A stretch of 64,000 nucleotides of DNA from Polyangiaceae bacterium (GTDB lineage: Bacteria > Myxococcota_A > Polyangia > Polyangiales > Polyangiaceae). Below the pieces are notes generated by a model. That model was given only the letters and a program-made list of their open reading frames with translations, was not told the origin of the DNA and did no database searches. The first letter of the stretch is position 1; each line of letters begins with the position of its first letter. A program made the position numbers and the translations under genes. Below are positions 25,638 to 34,510 of this stretch, piece after piece. Location of the stretch: positions 1,426,001-1,490,000 of the forward strand of contig JADJRH010000011.1 in NCBI GenBank assembly GCA_016712345.1. Reading direction: 5' to 3'.

Positions 25638-26954
25638 ATGCAAAAGACGATTCGTTTAATTCCAGTGCTTTCCGCCCTTCTTCTTGCGGCATGCGAGCCC
25701 ACGCCGCCCGTCACGCCGCCTGCTCCCACAGCGTCGCCCACGGGCACGGCTGAAGCCGTCACCGTCCCCACAACCGAAGCGCAGCTCATGCTGGCGCACT
25801 TCAAAACCACCGACGGCATGCACGGCTTTACCCTCGACCGCTCGGGTGATCCCATTAAGCTTCAGATCGACGGCTCCAACGATGTCGTTGAAATGACCAA
25901 AGAGGAAGACAGGTTTTCAGGCGAACTGCGGGGCTATTGGCTCATCACGCCCGATGGGAAGCGGCCGGTTTATATCTCCAAGGGCGGCAGCCTCAAGTAT
26001 TACACGGGACGGGATGAATTTCAGGTCACCGCCGACCGCACAGCGAAAGCGCTTCCGGCGCCCACCGTCAAAGGCAAATATGAGGCGCCCAAGCCGGCTT
26101 ACCAAGCCACTGTCGACAGGTTGACGGCGATCTCGGTGAAGACCAAGCTTCCCAAGTTCAAGACGGAAGAATCGGCGAACCTGACAAAGATCGGCGAAGC
26201 GATTCAACAGGCGACGGCCGACATGTTTGTACACTTTGAGGCTGGTGGCTCCGAGGCATGGAAGCCCTCTCAAGAAGCCGTTCCCCAGGGATTTACCGGC
26301 ATCGCGTTCGGCGGCGTCGGCTACAAGACCGATGACAAGTGGGATCCGAAGGGCAAAGGCCTCGCCAAGTGGGGAGGCAAAAACCGCGGATTTTCTCGCT
26401 ACGACACGCCCAAAGGCAACCACATGCAGGTGGTCAAGATGGATGGTTATCCCCCTCCGTTGGCCGCGGGAACGCCGGGAATTGTGTGGGAAGTGGATGG
26501 GACGTACGCCGTCTTTGTCACGCTCGACGGTGGGCGCTATCGAGTTGACCTTTCCACGTCGGACAAGGGTCAAACGCTCGCAGCAGGCGCAGGCCCGCAG
26601 GCGAAATGGCCGGCGCCTCTCGCCGAAGCGCTGCTTGATGTACCAACGGTAAGTTCGTACGTGAAGGCCGGTGTCATGCCGCAAAAAGCGATTGACGACT
26701 TGCTCAAGCTGGACGAAGAGTGGACCACCTGCGCAGCCAAAACCTGGAAAGGCGCGGAGAAGAAAATCGACAGCGGCAAGTTTACAGTGGCCGATGAAAA
26801 AGAGTGGATCCAAAAGGTCGACAAGGCGTGTCAGAAGACCGTCGATGCGCAGGAAAAAATGATCCTGGAGTTGACCGAGGCGCGCAGCAAAGAGCGTCTC
26901 GCGCTGTTTGAAAAGGCCAAGGCGCGCGTCGCGTCTGTAGGCGCGGACAAGTAA
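25638..26954 (+). CDS. lipoprotein, function unknown
   Basis: A 438-residue lipoprotein with signal peptide MQKTIRLIPVLSALLLAAC (lipobox LLAAC) and a Pro/Thr-rich linker to about residue 45. A strand-rich domain follows (KLQIDGSNDVVEMTKEEDR, RPVYISKGGSLKYYTGRD), then a central domain with many Lys/Gly/Trp (GFTGIAFGGVGYKTDDKW) and a C-terminal helical, Lys/Glu-rich segment (about 360-438) that may form a coiled coil. No known domain recognised. The ATG at 25638 begins the signal peptide; the frame is open further upstream without a better start. A hairpin follows the stop. Confidence 0.7.
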   Translation: MQKTIRLIPVLSALLLAACEPTPPVTPPAPTASPTGTAEAVTVPTTEAQLMLAHFKTTDGMHGFTLDRSGDPIKLQIDGSNDVVEMTKEEDRFSGELRGYWLITPDGKRPVYISKGGSLKYYTGRDEFQVTADRTAKALPAPTVKGKYEAPKPAYQATVDRLTAISVKTKLPKFKTEESANLTKIGEAIQQATADMFVHFEAGGSEAWKPSQEAVPQGFTGIAFGGVGYKTDDKWDPKGKGLAKWGGKNRGFSRYDTPKGNHMQVVKMDGYPPPLAAGTPGIVWEVDGTYAVFVTLDGGRYRVDLSTSDKGQTLAAGAGPQAKWPAPLAEALLDVPTVSSYVKAGVMPQKAIDDLLKLDEEWTTCAAKTWKGAEKKIDSGKFTVADEKEWIQKVDKACQKTVDAQEKMILELTEARSKERLALFEKAKARVASVGADK

Positions 26955-26965
26955 GCGATTCAGGG

Positions 26966-26985
26966 CCCGACGAGGGGGCGTCGGG
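26966..26985. terminator. GC-rich hairpin after lipoprotein gene
   Basis: CCCGACG, a 6-nt AGGGGG loop, then CGTCGGG: a perfect 7-bp stem 11 nt past the stop. There is no T-tract, so termination efficiency is doubtful. Confidence 0.4.
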
Positions 26986-26986
26986 G

Positions 26987-27609
26987 CCAAGTTACCAACT
27001 GGCCATCACCATCCCCGTTTTCGGCACCGGGGCGTCGAAGGCGCCACTCGTCCACGCGTTTCTTCAATGTCCGCAGCCGAAAGGTCGGGATTCTGGCGCC
27101 GAAGCGCCCGATCTACCCATCGGCACTCCGATCTACCCATTGGCGTTTCTACCCATCGGGGCGCCAAGGAATTCCAGTTACGCTGTTCGTTCGCGCGAGT
27201 GAATGCCCGCCCCGCCCTGAGCGAGCGCAGCGAGCGATTTGGGAGGGGCGGACGGCGCGGAGGCGCTTGCGCCGAGCACCGGCCGGGGAGGGCAGGTGCA
27301 AGCGGCCGGGGAGGGCAGGTGCAAGCGGCCGGGGTGGGCAGGTGCAAACGGAGGTGTGGAGGGAGGTGGGTGATGGGGGCGCGACCCGATTGTCAGACCT
27401 CGCGCGTGGCGCGGTGAGCGGGCGGCAACCCCAGATGGCTTGCGGCGGGCGCGGGAGAGCCGAAAAAGCGGGCTTGGGATGGTTTGAAGGTTGTTTGTCG
27501 AGGCGCTTTGCCGGGGCTGGCGCGATACGTGCTGTCTCGTGGCCCGGCTGTGCCGCCCCCACTTCGTTGCAGGAGAGAGGGGGTCAGCCCTTAAACGGAG
27601 CTTGGCATT
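26987..27609. other. gene-free stretch with dispersed and tandem repeats
   Basis: No convincing gene. It holds a partial copy of the dispersed repeat family (27110-27210, with GATCTACCCAT motifs and CTGTTCGTTCGCGCGAGTGAATG), a copy of a second repeat family (27211-27285, GAGCGAGCGCAGCGAGCG to GCTTGCGCCGAGCACC), and three 23-bp tandem units. Open frames here are short and inconsistent. The end probably carries the promoter of the VWA gene. Confidence 0.6.
27281..27349. repeat. three 23-bp tandem repeats
   Basis: Units start at 27281, 27304 and 27327, each GGCCGGGG(A/T)GGGCAGGTGCAA(G/A)C. The first two are identical; the third differs at two bases. They abut the second dispersed repeat, whose end GGCCGGGG(A/T)GGGCA is also present once at about 29480. 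Confidence 0.85.
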
Positions 27610-29098
27610 ATGAGAACGCGGACGATCTGGACGGCTTATTTCCTTGGCGCGATGGGGTTGGTGGCCGGTGCGGGCTGCTTGGCAATCGACGAAGGGGGGA
27701 TTTCGGAGGAGGGGACAGGCGGCAGTTGGAACGGGGCCGGGGGCGGCTCGGGCTTTGACGAGCCCGAGGTTCCGAAAGACCCACCGCCTCCGGTGAATCC
27801 GCAACCTGCTACGTGCGACGGCCTCGACAAGAGTAAACCCGCCGTTTTGTATCTGTCGGCGGACGACTCAAACTCGATGGGATCGCCCGCGCAGGCGCGT
27901 GAAATGTTGCAGAAGGGCTATGAGCCTACCTGGATTCGGACCTATGAGTTTTTGAATTATTATCGAATTGACTACGCCGCTCCCGTGGCGCCGAACCTGG
28001 CGGTTTTCGTGGAGGCGGAGAACAGTGTGACCCCTGGTCAGATCGATATGCAGCTCGCGATCCGGTCGTTCGACGCGATGAAACCGCGGCGGCCGATGAC
28101 CATCACGTTCGTTCTCGACACGTCGGGCTCGATGGAAGGGTCGCCGATGGAGCGTCAGATCGCGGCGGTGAAAGCGGTTGCGGGGAGTCTCGGTGAGGGC
28201 GACATCGTGAGCCTCGTGACGTGGAATACAGACAACAAGGTGCTTTTGGATGCGCATTCGGTGAACGGTCCAAACGACCCGGCACTTCTGGCTGCGGCCG
28301 ATCAGCTCGTTGCCGGCGGCGGGACGGATTTGCAGGGTGGTCTTGCAAAAGGGTATGAGATCGCGCAGCAGCACTACGGCGCGGCCCGGCTGAATCGAGT
28401 GATTTTGATCAGCGACGGCGGCGCAAACGTGGGGATCACCGACGCGGATCTGATTGGGAATAACTCGCAGGACGCTGACAAAGAAGGCATTTATCTGGTG
28501 GGTGTCGGCGTGGGGCCGGTGGAAGGCTACAATGATGCGTTGATGGATGTGGTGACCGACAGGGGGCGCGGAGCCTATGTGTACCTTGACGATCCGAGCG
28601 AGGCGAAGCGGATGTTTGTGGACCGTTTTGACGAGACGATGGAGGTTGCCGCGCGCGGGGTGCAGGTGGAGCTGACGCTGCCGTGGTATTTCCAGATCGA
28701 GAAGTTTTCGGGCGAGGAATACTCCGAGAACCCGGAGGAAGTGGAGCCGCAGCACTCGCACCGAGCGACGCGATGGTGTTTAATCAGGTGCTCAAGGCGT
28801 GCGATCCGTCGAGATCGTGCTCGGCGACGCGGTGAAGGTGAAGGTGACATGGGAGACGCCGCTGACCTACGAAGCGAAGGAAACGAGCATTGAGACAACG
28901 GTGGGTGAGCTGCTTGCCGCTGATAAGCCGCACCTTGCGAAAGGCAAAGCGATTGTGGCGTACGCGGAGGCTCTGAAAACTCCCTCCAAGGAGGCGCTCG
29001 ACGCGGCGCTTGCCTTGGTGGACGGTGCGAATGGGTCGGGGACGGATCCTGAACTGACGGAGATTGGGGAGTTGATTAAGCTGCATCCGCAATTTTGA
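27610..29098 (+). pseudogene. VWA-domain lipoprotein (YfbK-like), two frameshifts
   Basis: A signal peptide with lipobox (VAGAGC) and Gly-rich linker is followed by an N-terminal segment typical of YfbK-type proteins (WIRTYEFLNYYRIDY) and a VWA domain with an intact MIDAS (FVLDTSGSM, GGGTDLQGGL, ILISDGGANVG). After ENPEEVEPQ (28752) the sense jumps to the -1 frame for about 19 codons (LAPSDAMVFNQVLKACDPS), then again near 28811 to the frame ending at 29098 (EIVLGDAVKVKVTWETPL). Two single-base deletions 57 bp apart explain this. Restored length is about 496 residues. VWA lipoproteins of this kind bind partners through a metal ion at the cell surface. It is either a decaying gene or carries base-call errors; as written the protein ends at 28893 with a scrambled tail. 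Confidence 0.75.
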
Positions 29099-29531
29099 GC
29101 CCGGCACTTTGGGGGGGCGTGCTGCTCTCAGGCCTTCTTTCGCACGGCAAGCGGCGTTGCCATCCGGCGCGCTTTTCCGCTTTGGAGCGTTGTCAATCCT
29201 CGAAGCCCCCCGATCTACCCATGCGCGTTTCTACCCTCCGAGGCGCCCAACCAATTGCAGCCACACTGTTCGTTCGCGCGCGTGAATGGTATCGCGTCGT
29301 GCCGGCGAAGGTGCCACGGACCGGCAGGCAAACGGCAATGCATTCGGCGCCCTGCTCACCCGGGGGTGCTGTAGCTCGCTCTTGTCCACTCCACCGAAAA
29401 CCGCCGAGCAACCCCTCCCTGAGCGAGCGGAAGCGAGCGATTTGGGAGGGGCAGACGGCGCGCAGGCGCTTGCGCCGAGCACCGGCCGGGGTGGGCATTC
29501 TCGCCTGATGGTTTCTGGAAAAACCGGCCGC
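29099..29531. repeat. intergenic stretch with one copy each of two dispersed repeats
   Basis: 29115-29288 is a full copy of dispersed repeat 1 (core CCGCTTTGGAGCGTTGTCAA, then GATCTACCCAT, ending ACTGTTCGTTCGCGCGCG). The copy at about 31187-31369 is nearly identical. 29408-29495 is a copy of repeat 2 (GAGCGAGCGGAAGCGAGCG to CGCCGAGCACCGG). I see no gene. Confidence 0.75.
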
Positions 29532-31097
29532 TCACGCTCGGAGCAGGCGCACAGCTCGACCCCGCCGCGTTGTGGTGTCGAGAAACACCGGCTTTCGAGT
29601 GGCTTTTTTGCGGCGGTCGAAGATCACCAACGTGCCACGCCCGAGGCCAAGCGCAGCCAGGTAGCCATCCAGTTGTTCCAGCCCCTTTTTGAGTGGATCG
29701 GGGCTTTGCGGCCGCCACACCTTGATCTCAATCGCACGCCGTTGAACAGCCGAGCGACCATTGGCAGACGGTAAGGGCCAGCGCACCAACAGGTCGATCC
29801 GACCGCGCCCCACGCCATACTCCCTGTCGACATACCCGCCGCCGTTCACAATGCGCTGGAGAAAGGCCATGAAGACCAGTTGAGCCGCAACTTCATGGTA
29901 GGGCGTGGCACCGAGCAACACATTGCCGTGTTCACGCCAAAACCGGCCAAACGCCCGCAGCAGCCGACGAAACGCGAGGCGGCCGTCAGGTAAAACGAAC
30001 GCCCTCGGTTCGTCGGTCACGTTGGCTTCAACAGCTCCGGCGAGCACGCGCGCGATGACCTCGCGGTAGATCGGATTGGCCACGCGCACAGGGTTTTTCC
30101 GCGCGATAAGACCCAGATCACGGGTGTATTTCACGTCGTCTTCCAAATCGTCTCCGACCATGGCGTCGCCTGCGATGAGAGGCTCCACAATGCGGCGCAC
30201 GCGTGGCTCGGTCAAACGGGCAAGCAACGAGTCAAGGTGGGTAGCCCTGGCCAGGATCAACCGCTCTTTCGCTTCATCCAAATGGGTAGGTTGGATGGCT
30301 TCCGTCGGCGGCACTTTCATCTTGTCGACTACTTCGCGAGCGAGAGCGTTTACAAGCCACGGCTGCCCTTGGGAAAGGTCAAACGCGCGCACAAGGGCCT
30401 CTTCAGTGAAGACCTGACCCGTCTCAGCCGTGTGCAGGCCGTAGAGGAGGCGCACTTCTTCCAGCGAGAAATCGCCGAGGCGGTTGGACTCCACTTTCAC
30501 ATTGAACGGACTCGACGACCCAAGCCTTGGTGGGTTGCCGCCCGACGCCAACTTATAATCCCGGATGTCGCGCATCCCGCACAGGATGACCGACCAGGGG
30601 AATCGATCGGGCCTGTCGGGAAAGCCGGCGCGAAGCTGGCGAAGAACGCTGATCAGACTGTCACCGATCAGCGAATCAATCTCGTCAAAGATCAGCACCA
30701 AGGGACGCGGGCAAGCCTTTGCCCACGCTTCCAACGCAGCCCCGAGAAGTTGTTCACCGTGGGCCGCCGGCAGCGGAGGCGGACGAAGCTCCAACGGGAG
30801 CTGCTCAGCAGCCCTCACCATTCGCGCCACGATCGCCCGCGATGCGGCAGCATAGTCGTCGCCCGCGACCGAGGCCTCTTCGCACGTGAAATGCAGCGCA
30901 GCATAACGCCCCTCGGCCGTCAGCTCTTTGGCGAGGGCGCGCAACGTGGTTGTTTTGCCTGTTTGCCTTGGCGCATGCACCACGAAGTAGCCTTGTTGGT
31001 CAATGAGGTCGCGTGCGTCGGGCAGGCGCCCCGCGGCCGGAACGGTATAGTGGTATTCGGGATTGTTGGGGCCGGCCGTGTTGAAGTGTCGCTGCAT
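29532..31097 (-). CDS. AAA ATPase with C-terminal PD-(D/E)XK nuclease domain
   Basis: An intact 521-residue paralogue of the frameshifted gene at 12340-13919. The P-loop is APRQTGKTT (about residue 43), Walker B is LVLIFDEIDSL, then SSPFNVKVESNRLGDF and a helical lid/winged-helix region. The C-terminal nuclease core has GRIDLLVRW and RRAIEIKVW (D, E-x-K), then LDGYLAALGLGRGTLVIFDRR. This arrangement matches predicted AAA-ATPases fused to PD-(D/E)XK domains, which are abundant in Bacteroidetes, cyanobacteria and Myxococcota and have no settled function; some are suspected in mobile-element or phage conflict. The start ATG at 31097 (MQRHFNTAG) matches the family N-terminus; the longer frame up to 31184 runs into the dispersed repeat. 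Confidence 0.8.
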   Translation of the reverse strand: MQRHFNTAGPNNPEYHYTVPAAGRLPDARDLIDQQGYFVVHAPRQTGKTTTLRALAKELTAEGRYAALHFTCEEASVAGDDYAAASRAIVARMVRAAEQLPLELRPPPLPAAHGEQLLGAALEAWAKACPRPLVLIFDEIDSLIGDSLISVLRQLRAGFPDRPDRFPWSVILCGMRDIRDYKLASGGNPPRLGSSSPFNVKVESNRLGDFSLEEVRLLYGLHTAETGQVFTEEALVRAFDLSQGQPWLVNALAREVVDKMKVPPTEAIQPTHLDEAKERLILARATHLDSLLARLTEPRVRRIVEPLIAGDAMVGDDLEDDVKYTRDLGLIARKNPVRVANPIYREVIARVLAGAVEANVTDEPRAFVLPDGRLAFRRLLRAFGRFWREHGNVLLGATPYHEVAAQLVFMAFLQRIVNGGGYVDREYGVGRGRIDLLVRWPLPSANGRSAVQRRAIEIKVWRPQSPDPLKKGLEQLDGYLAALGLGRGTLVIFDRRKKATRKPVFLDTTTRRGRAVRLLRA

Positions 31098-31572
31098 GCG
31101 CGGCCAGCATTGCGCCGACGCGGATCTGAATGCAAGACTCAAATCACTTGCAGCTGCAAGACCCGGTGAGAGCGCCCACGGCACTTTTTCGGCGGCGTGC
31201 TGCTCTCAGGCTTATCTTTCGCACGGCAAGCGGCGTTGCCATCCGGCGCGCTTCTCCGCTTTGGAGCGTTGTCAATCCTCGAAGCCCCCGATCTACCCAT
31301 CCGCGTTTTCTACCGACCGAGGCGCCCAACCAATTGCAGCCACACTGTTCGTTCGCGCGCGTGAATGGGCCGACGACAACGGGAGCGCGCGGCGCCGAGC
31401 CTCAAACTTTCCGGCTCCGGCAATCTGTAGCACCAACCGGCACGAGGTTGTGATAACATTCAGTGAATGCCAGAAACGAGCACGCAACACCCCTCAGAAG
31501 CATTGCTTTTGCGTACGCAACGAGTCAAAACCTCGGGCGATATCGCTTCTATGCGGTTCTGAGGTGATTGCC
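31098..31572. repeat. intergenic stretch with a copy of dispersed repeat 1
   Basis: 31187-31369 is nearly identical to 29115-29288, including the flanking GTGCTGCTCTCAGGC. The remainder (31370-31572) has no gene and presumably carried the promoter of the toxin-antitoxin relic that follows. Confidence 0.75.
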
Positions 31573-31876
31573 ATGGCCCGCCTGCCGGCTTCGCTTCGTC
31601 CACTGTTCTGGGAAGTCGATTTCAATCGGCTCGATACGAAGCGGCATGTGGATTCGATTCTGGCCCGCGTTCTGGAACACGGGCGAATGGACGACGTTCG
31701 TTGGGCGGTGGCGACCTACGGCTGGGATCGAATCCATCGCTTTTTTCGCGAGGTCGGCCACCCGGAAATCACCCGCGAACCATCGCTTTTGGAAGGCCAT
31801 CTTTCGAGCGGAGGACGAGAAATGGGCAAGCCCACCGGCCTGGCGAAGAACCAGCAACGTGCCCTGGGTCGACTGA
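31573..31876 (+). pseudogene. relic of a DUF6922 antitoxin-like gene
   Basis: Clearly homologous to the intact gene at 35028: LFWEVDFNRLDTKRHVDSIL and RVLEHGRMDDVRWAVATYGWDRI align with LFWDMDPQQIDLQRDAHTVL and RVLEHGRLNDVHWLLRLYGRERV. Near 31780 the sense shifts frame (FWKAIFRAEDEKWASP continues in another frame) and then ends at TGA 31874-31876, matching the position of the intact stop. It overlaps the toxin relic just as the intact pair overlaps. Confidence 0.75.
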
Positions 31877-32080
31877 CAGGGCTGCTGGCGCCACCGATTA
31901 CAGGTCCGTCAGGTTGTAAAGTGGCCTCGCTTCTGAACCTTGCCGCGATGAAGCTTGGCGCCGTCGCTCGGCGAGGGATTCGTCGCGATTTCTGGGATCT
32001 GCGTGTGCTGATTGAGAGCGGTCTTTCGCTTGCCCAGATTGCTGAAGCGTACCTGCAACGGTTTCGACTGTCCGAGGGCG
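31822..32080 (+). pseudogene. relic of an AbiEii-type nucleotidyltransferase toxin, internally deleted
   Basis: MGKPTGLAKNQQRALGRL aligns with the start of the intact toxin at 35276. After about 26 residues the sequence jumps to GPSGCKVASLLNLAAMK and AVARRGIRRDFWDLRVL, which match residues from about 106 of the intact protein. About 80 residues are missing, including the nucleotidyltransferase core (VGG and DxD motifs), so no activity is expected. At about 32080 the homology stops abruptly where the antisense Uma2 gene begins, a recombination junction. Confidence 0.75.
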
Positions 32081-32596
32081 ACCGTCGATCGTCTCGAACA
32101 CCTCCACCGTGTGGCGAACGGGATCAACGATCCAACTCCAAGGAACTCCACTCTTGGCGAACAGCGGCAGCTTCACCGTTCGGTCTTCCCGGTCGGTTGT
32201 TGGAGAGAGATTCTCGCAACACCAGTCAGGTAGAATGGGGATGGGGTTTTCGTCCGGCAGATCGGGTACGCGCTCCACGCGGAAGCCGGACAGGTCGGGG
32301 ACGAGGAGCCGGCCCAATGGGAAGCGGATTTCAGCTTCCACCTCAATCCACCAGCCGGCGCCGCCGAGCGTGCGGTTGAAACCATCGAGAGACCGAACAA
32401 TCGCGAGCTGGGTCGTTTGATGCGGTCTGCCGGGCCGAGACCTGTTGCGGAGGATTCCCGGCTCCAAAATCTCACCGGTCATCTGCTCGGGGAGCGCGCG
32501 GATCTGCTCGTACAGCGCTTCGAACGTGGGTACGGCTTGGGCGCGATGTCCCATGTCGGCATGGTATGCCAATTCGAGGGGTTCGACCAGCGTCAT
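32081..32596 (-). pseudogene. Uma2-family nuclease, C-terminal tail replaced (copy A)
   Basis: The first about 172 residues are almost identical to the intact copy at 38340-38969: EALYEQIRALPEQMTGEIL, FRVERVPDLPDENPIPIL, LSPTTDREDRTVKLPLFAK. After IDGRP the frame runs on to 31898 through antisense toxin-relic sequence, giving about 60 unrelated residues. The PD-(D/E)XK core appears kept: Asp in LLVPDLSGF, Glu in CCENLSP and Lys in DRTVKLP. CCENLSP reads CCEILSP in the intact copy. The start ATG at 32596 has no clear ribosome binding site. It might still make a protein, but the conserved tail is lost. Confidence 0.8.
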
Positions 32597-32612
32597 GTTG
32601 GGGCGCGCGGAT

Positions 32613-32738
32613 CAAACGGCAGGCCACCCAGCGGATCCCAGGCTTTTCTTTGTACGGCGAGCGGTGTCGCCACCCGGCGCGCCTCTCCGCTTTGGAACGT
32701 TGTCAATCCTCGAAGCCCTCAACGCGGCGCGCCGGTGA
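32613..32738. repeat. short-form copy of dispersed repeat 1
   Basis: From TTTGTACGGCGAGCGG through CGCTTTGGAACGTTGTCAA to CCTCGAAGCCC, then GCGGCGCGCCGGTGA. It matches 39894-40018 over its whole length, including the CGGCAGGCCACCC flank, and the longer copies at 29115 and 31187 only in the core. It lies between two Uma2 genes, as does the 39894 copy. Confidence 0.8.
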
Positions 32739-32793
32739 CTATGAAACATCTGCTCGGTGACCGCGTGGAATGTTGGGCGGCGGTGAAGCGTGG

Positions 32794-33546
32794 TCAGGGA
32801 TTGGAGCCGGCCTGGAGCTTCGCCACCAAGGCTTCCAGCTCACGCGCTCGCTCTTGGGCTGTGGGCACGATGTCGGTTCCAGCCGCGTCGAGCGCGATGC
32901 GCAGCCGCGCCGCCTTGCCCTCCGGCTTGGACAAAACCCATGCGTCGAGCTGCTGGCAATAGGCTGGACCGTCACCCCAGTAGACCCGAACGAACGCCCC
33001 GTCGGCCCCGCGTCGGTAGATCTGCAAAGGGACGCGGTTCGGACTTTTCCCGCCGCCCGCCATCGCCGCTTCAGGGTCAAAAATCACCAGTTCCAGCGCG
33101 CCGAGTTGCGCGTATTTGGCAGGCTTTTCCTCATAGTCGTTCTTCCACTCTTCCGACACGACCTCAAGCGCCCAGCGCGGCGGCTTGTGCCCAGGGAGCC
33201 ACGTTTGCCACGATTTGGGCCGAGGCGGCGGAGGAGGATCGTCGAGCAAGTACGCATCGGGCGAGACACGTACGAGATGCTCGCCGGGCACCCAAGCAAA
33301 AAAATTGTCCCCCGAACAATAGACATTTTGCCACCCACGTCGCGCGATCAGCTCCCCCAGGGCCGACAGCAGAATGCCTAGAATGTCCGACTGATCGACG
33401 CTCTCACCCATGTCTTCCTCGTCTGTCAAATACCAGGCGGACCAATCAACAGGCGCCGCGATCTCCTCCGGGGATGGGTCGCGCACCACGAGCGCTCTGG
33501 GTGGGCGACCGCGCAGGGTGGGCTTGGAGGCGTTGAGGAGTTGCAT
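32794..33546 (-). CDS. Uma2-family nuclease with C-terminal helix (copy B, full length)
   Basis: A 250-residue Uma2-type (PD-(D/E)XK) protein. The segment GDNFFAWVPGEHLVRVSPDAYLLDD carries the first Asp. RWALEVVSEEWKNDYEEKPAKY gives E-x-V and the catalytic Lys. LELVIFDPEAAMAG and LQIYRRGADGAFV follow, then a C-terminal coiled-coil-like helix (TAQERARELEALVAKLQAG), a common Uma2 tail. Uma2 proteins are highly duplicated in cyanobacteria, Deinococcota and Myxococcota; a nuclease role is predicted from fold, with no agreed biology. It has a near-identical copy at 40079-40681 missing 50 residues. The start is ATG at 33546, where the truncated copy has GTG. Confidence 0.8.
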   Translation of the reverse strand: MQLLNASKPTLRGRPPRALVVRDPSPEEIAAPVDWSAWYLTDEEDMGESVDQSDILGILLSALGELIARRGWQNVYCSGDNFFAWVPGEHLVRVSPDAYLLDDPPPPPRPKSWQTWLPGHKPPRWALEVVSEEWKNDYEEKPAKYAQLGALELVIFDPEAAMAGGGKSPNRVPLQIYRRGADGAFVRVYWGDGPAYCQQLDAWVLSKPEGKAARLRIALDAAGTDIVPTAQERARELEALVAKLQAGSNP

Positions 33547-33689
33547 GGGCGAAGTTTACACCGTTTTCGCGGTTTGGGGGCGATATTTTTTTTGTCCCGC
33601 TTGGTGCTTTGGTTCGCACCGGGATGCCCCGCGGCCCGTGCGCCACGTGCATACGGCGCGCAGGCCGGCGCTTCACGCGGGTTGCGGCG

Positions 33690-34474
33690 CGCCCGTGGGA
33701 GCGGGTTCGGCCAACTTCACCGGTTTCAGGGTTCACGTCGTGAATGGCGCGGCGCGATCGAAGGTAGAGCCGCACGGCTTCATTCTGTTTGAGAATGGGC
33801 CCGAGCAAGGCCCCGCGAGCTGTCAGATCGGTGGACGAAGGGGTAGGGTGCTTTCCCAGAATCATCGCCACTGCTTGAAGCAGATTTTCCTGACCCTGTG
33901 CGCGGGCGGCCCGAACGTCGCCAAACGATACTCTCGGCGGCTCGGGGGCCTCCAGCGCTTCACGAAACTGACCTGACAACTTGCCAAGTTGTTTGACCAA
34001 CCTACCCAAGCCCAGGTCTTGGATGGTTGCGGCGTACTCCTTGTTTTTCAGGGTCGCCAGAATGCCTTCCACCGCTGCCAATTGCTCCACGAATGTGGCT
34101 TTGGTGACGGCTTGTACCCCCGCGGGGAAGATGGCTGTCCGAAGTTTGGCGACCTTCTTGGGAAGCTCTTGATCCTCCTCTTCAGCCCCGTCGGCGTGCG
34201 CCTGCGCCGAATCACGAATGGCCACCTACGTGCGGTCGAGCGCCAAGTCCACTTTCTGAACGGCGCCCGGCCCAGCGGCGGGTAGATTGGGTGCTGCCCA
34301 CGCTGCTTCAAGTGCGCGGGTTTTGTGATCATGTTCCAGCGCCTGATCGCAGTGGGCCACCAAGTCTTTGAATGTTTGCTCTTTGGCTGCTTTCATGACC
34401 TGACCCAGAGCAAACAGGCGCCTTCCCGTGGAAAGGCTGTACACATTGATGAGCGAGGCAAGTGAGATGTCCAT
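33690..34474 (-). pseudogene. unknown 272-residue family, copy A, with nonsense codon and altered 3' end
   Basis: Same gene as the intact copy at 37203-38021. After 82 codons (MDISLASLINVYSLSTG to ALDRT) the Leu codon TTG of the intact copy is TAG (34228-34226). The remaining frame is open and closely similar (LPKKVAKL, SGQFREALEAPEPP, RGALLGPILKQNEAV). At the 3' end about 17 bp present in the intact copy (encoding part of PNAPVAEPAPT) are missing, so the frame runs on to 33446 through Uma2 antisense sequence. The start region and GGGAG ribosome binding site are kept. A nonfunctional duplicate. Confidence 0.8.
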
Positions 34475-34489
34475 GAGGGCTCCCAGGGG

Positions 34490-34510
34490 TAGATGGTAGA
34501 TGGTAGATGG
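34490..34510. repeat. 7-bp VNTR, three TAGATGG units
   Basis: Three perfect TAGATGG units directly upstream of the ribosome binding site of the copy-A gene. The paralogous site at 38037 has eight units. Confidence 0.9.

Noticed and set aside
27281..27349. CRISPR array
   Set aside because: The 23-bp units are directly adjacent without spacers. The 7-bp VNTRs and 108-bp TSP3 repeats also lack spacers.
31063..32379. A 438-codon plus-strand frame
   Set aside because: It runs through a dispersed repeat, the toxin-antitoxin relics and then antisense Uma2; only pieces of it make sense and those are annotated separately.
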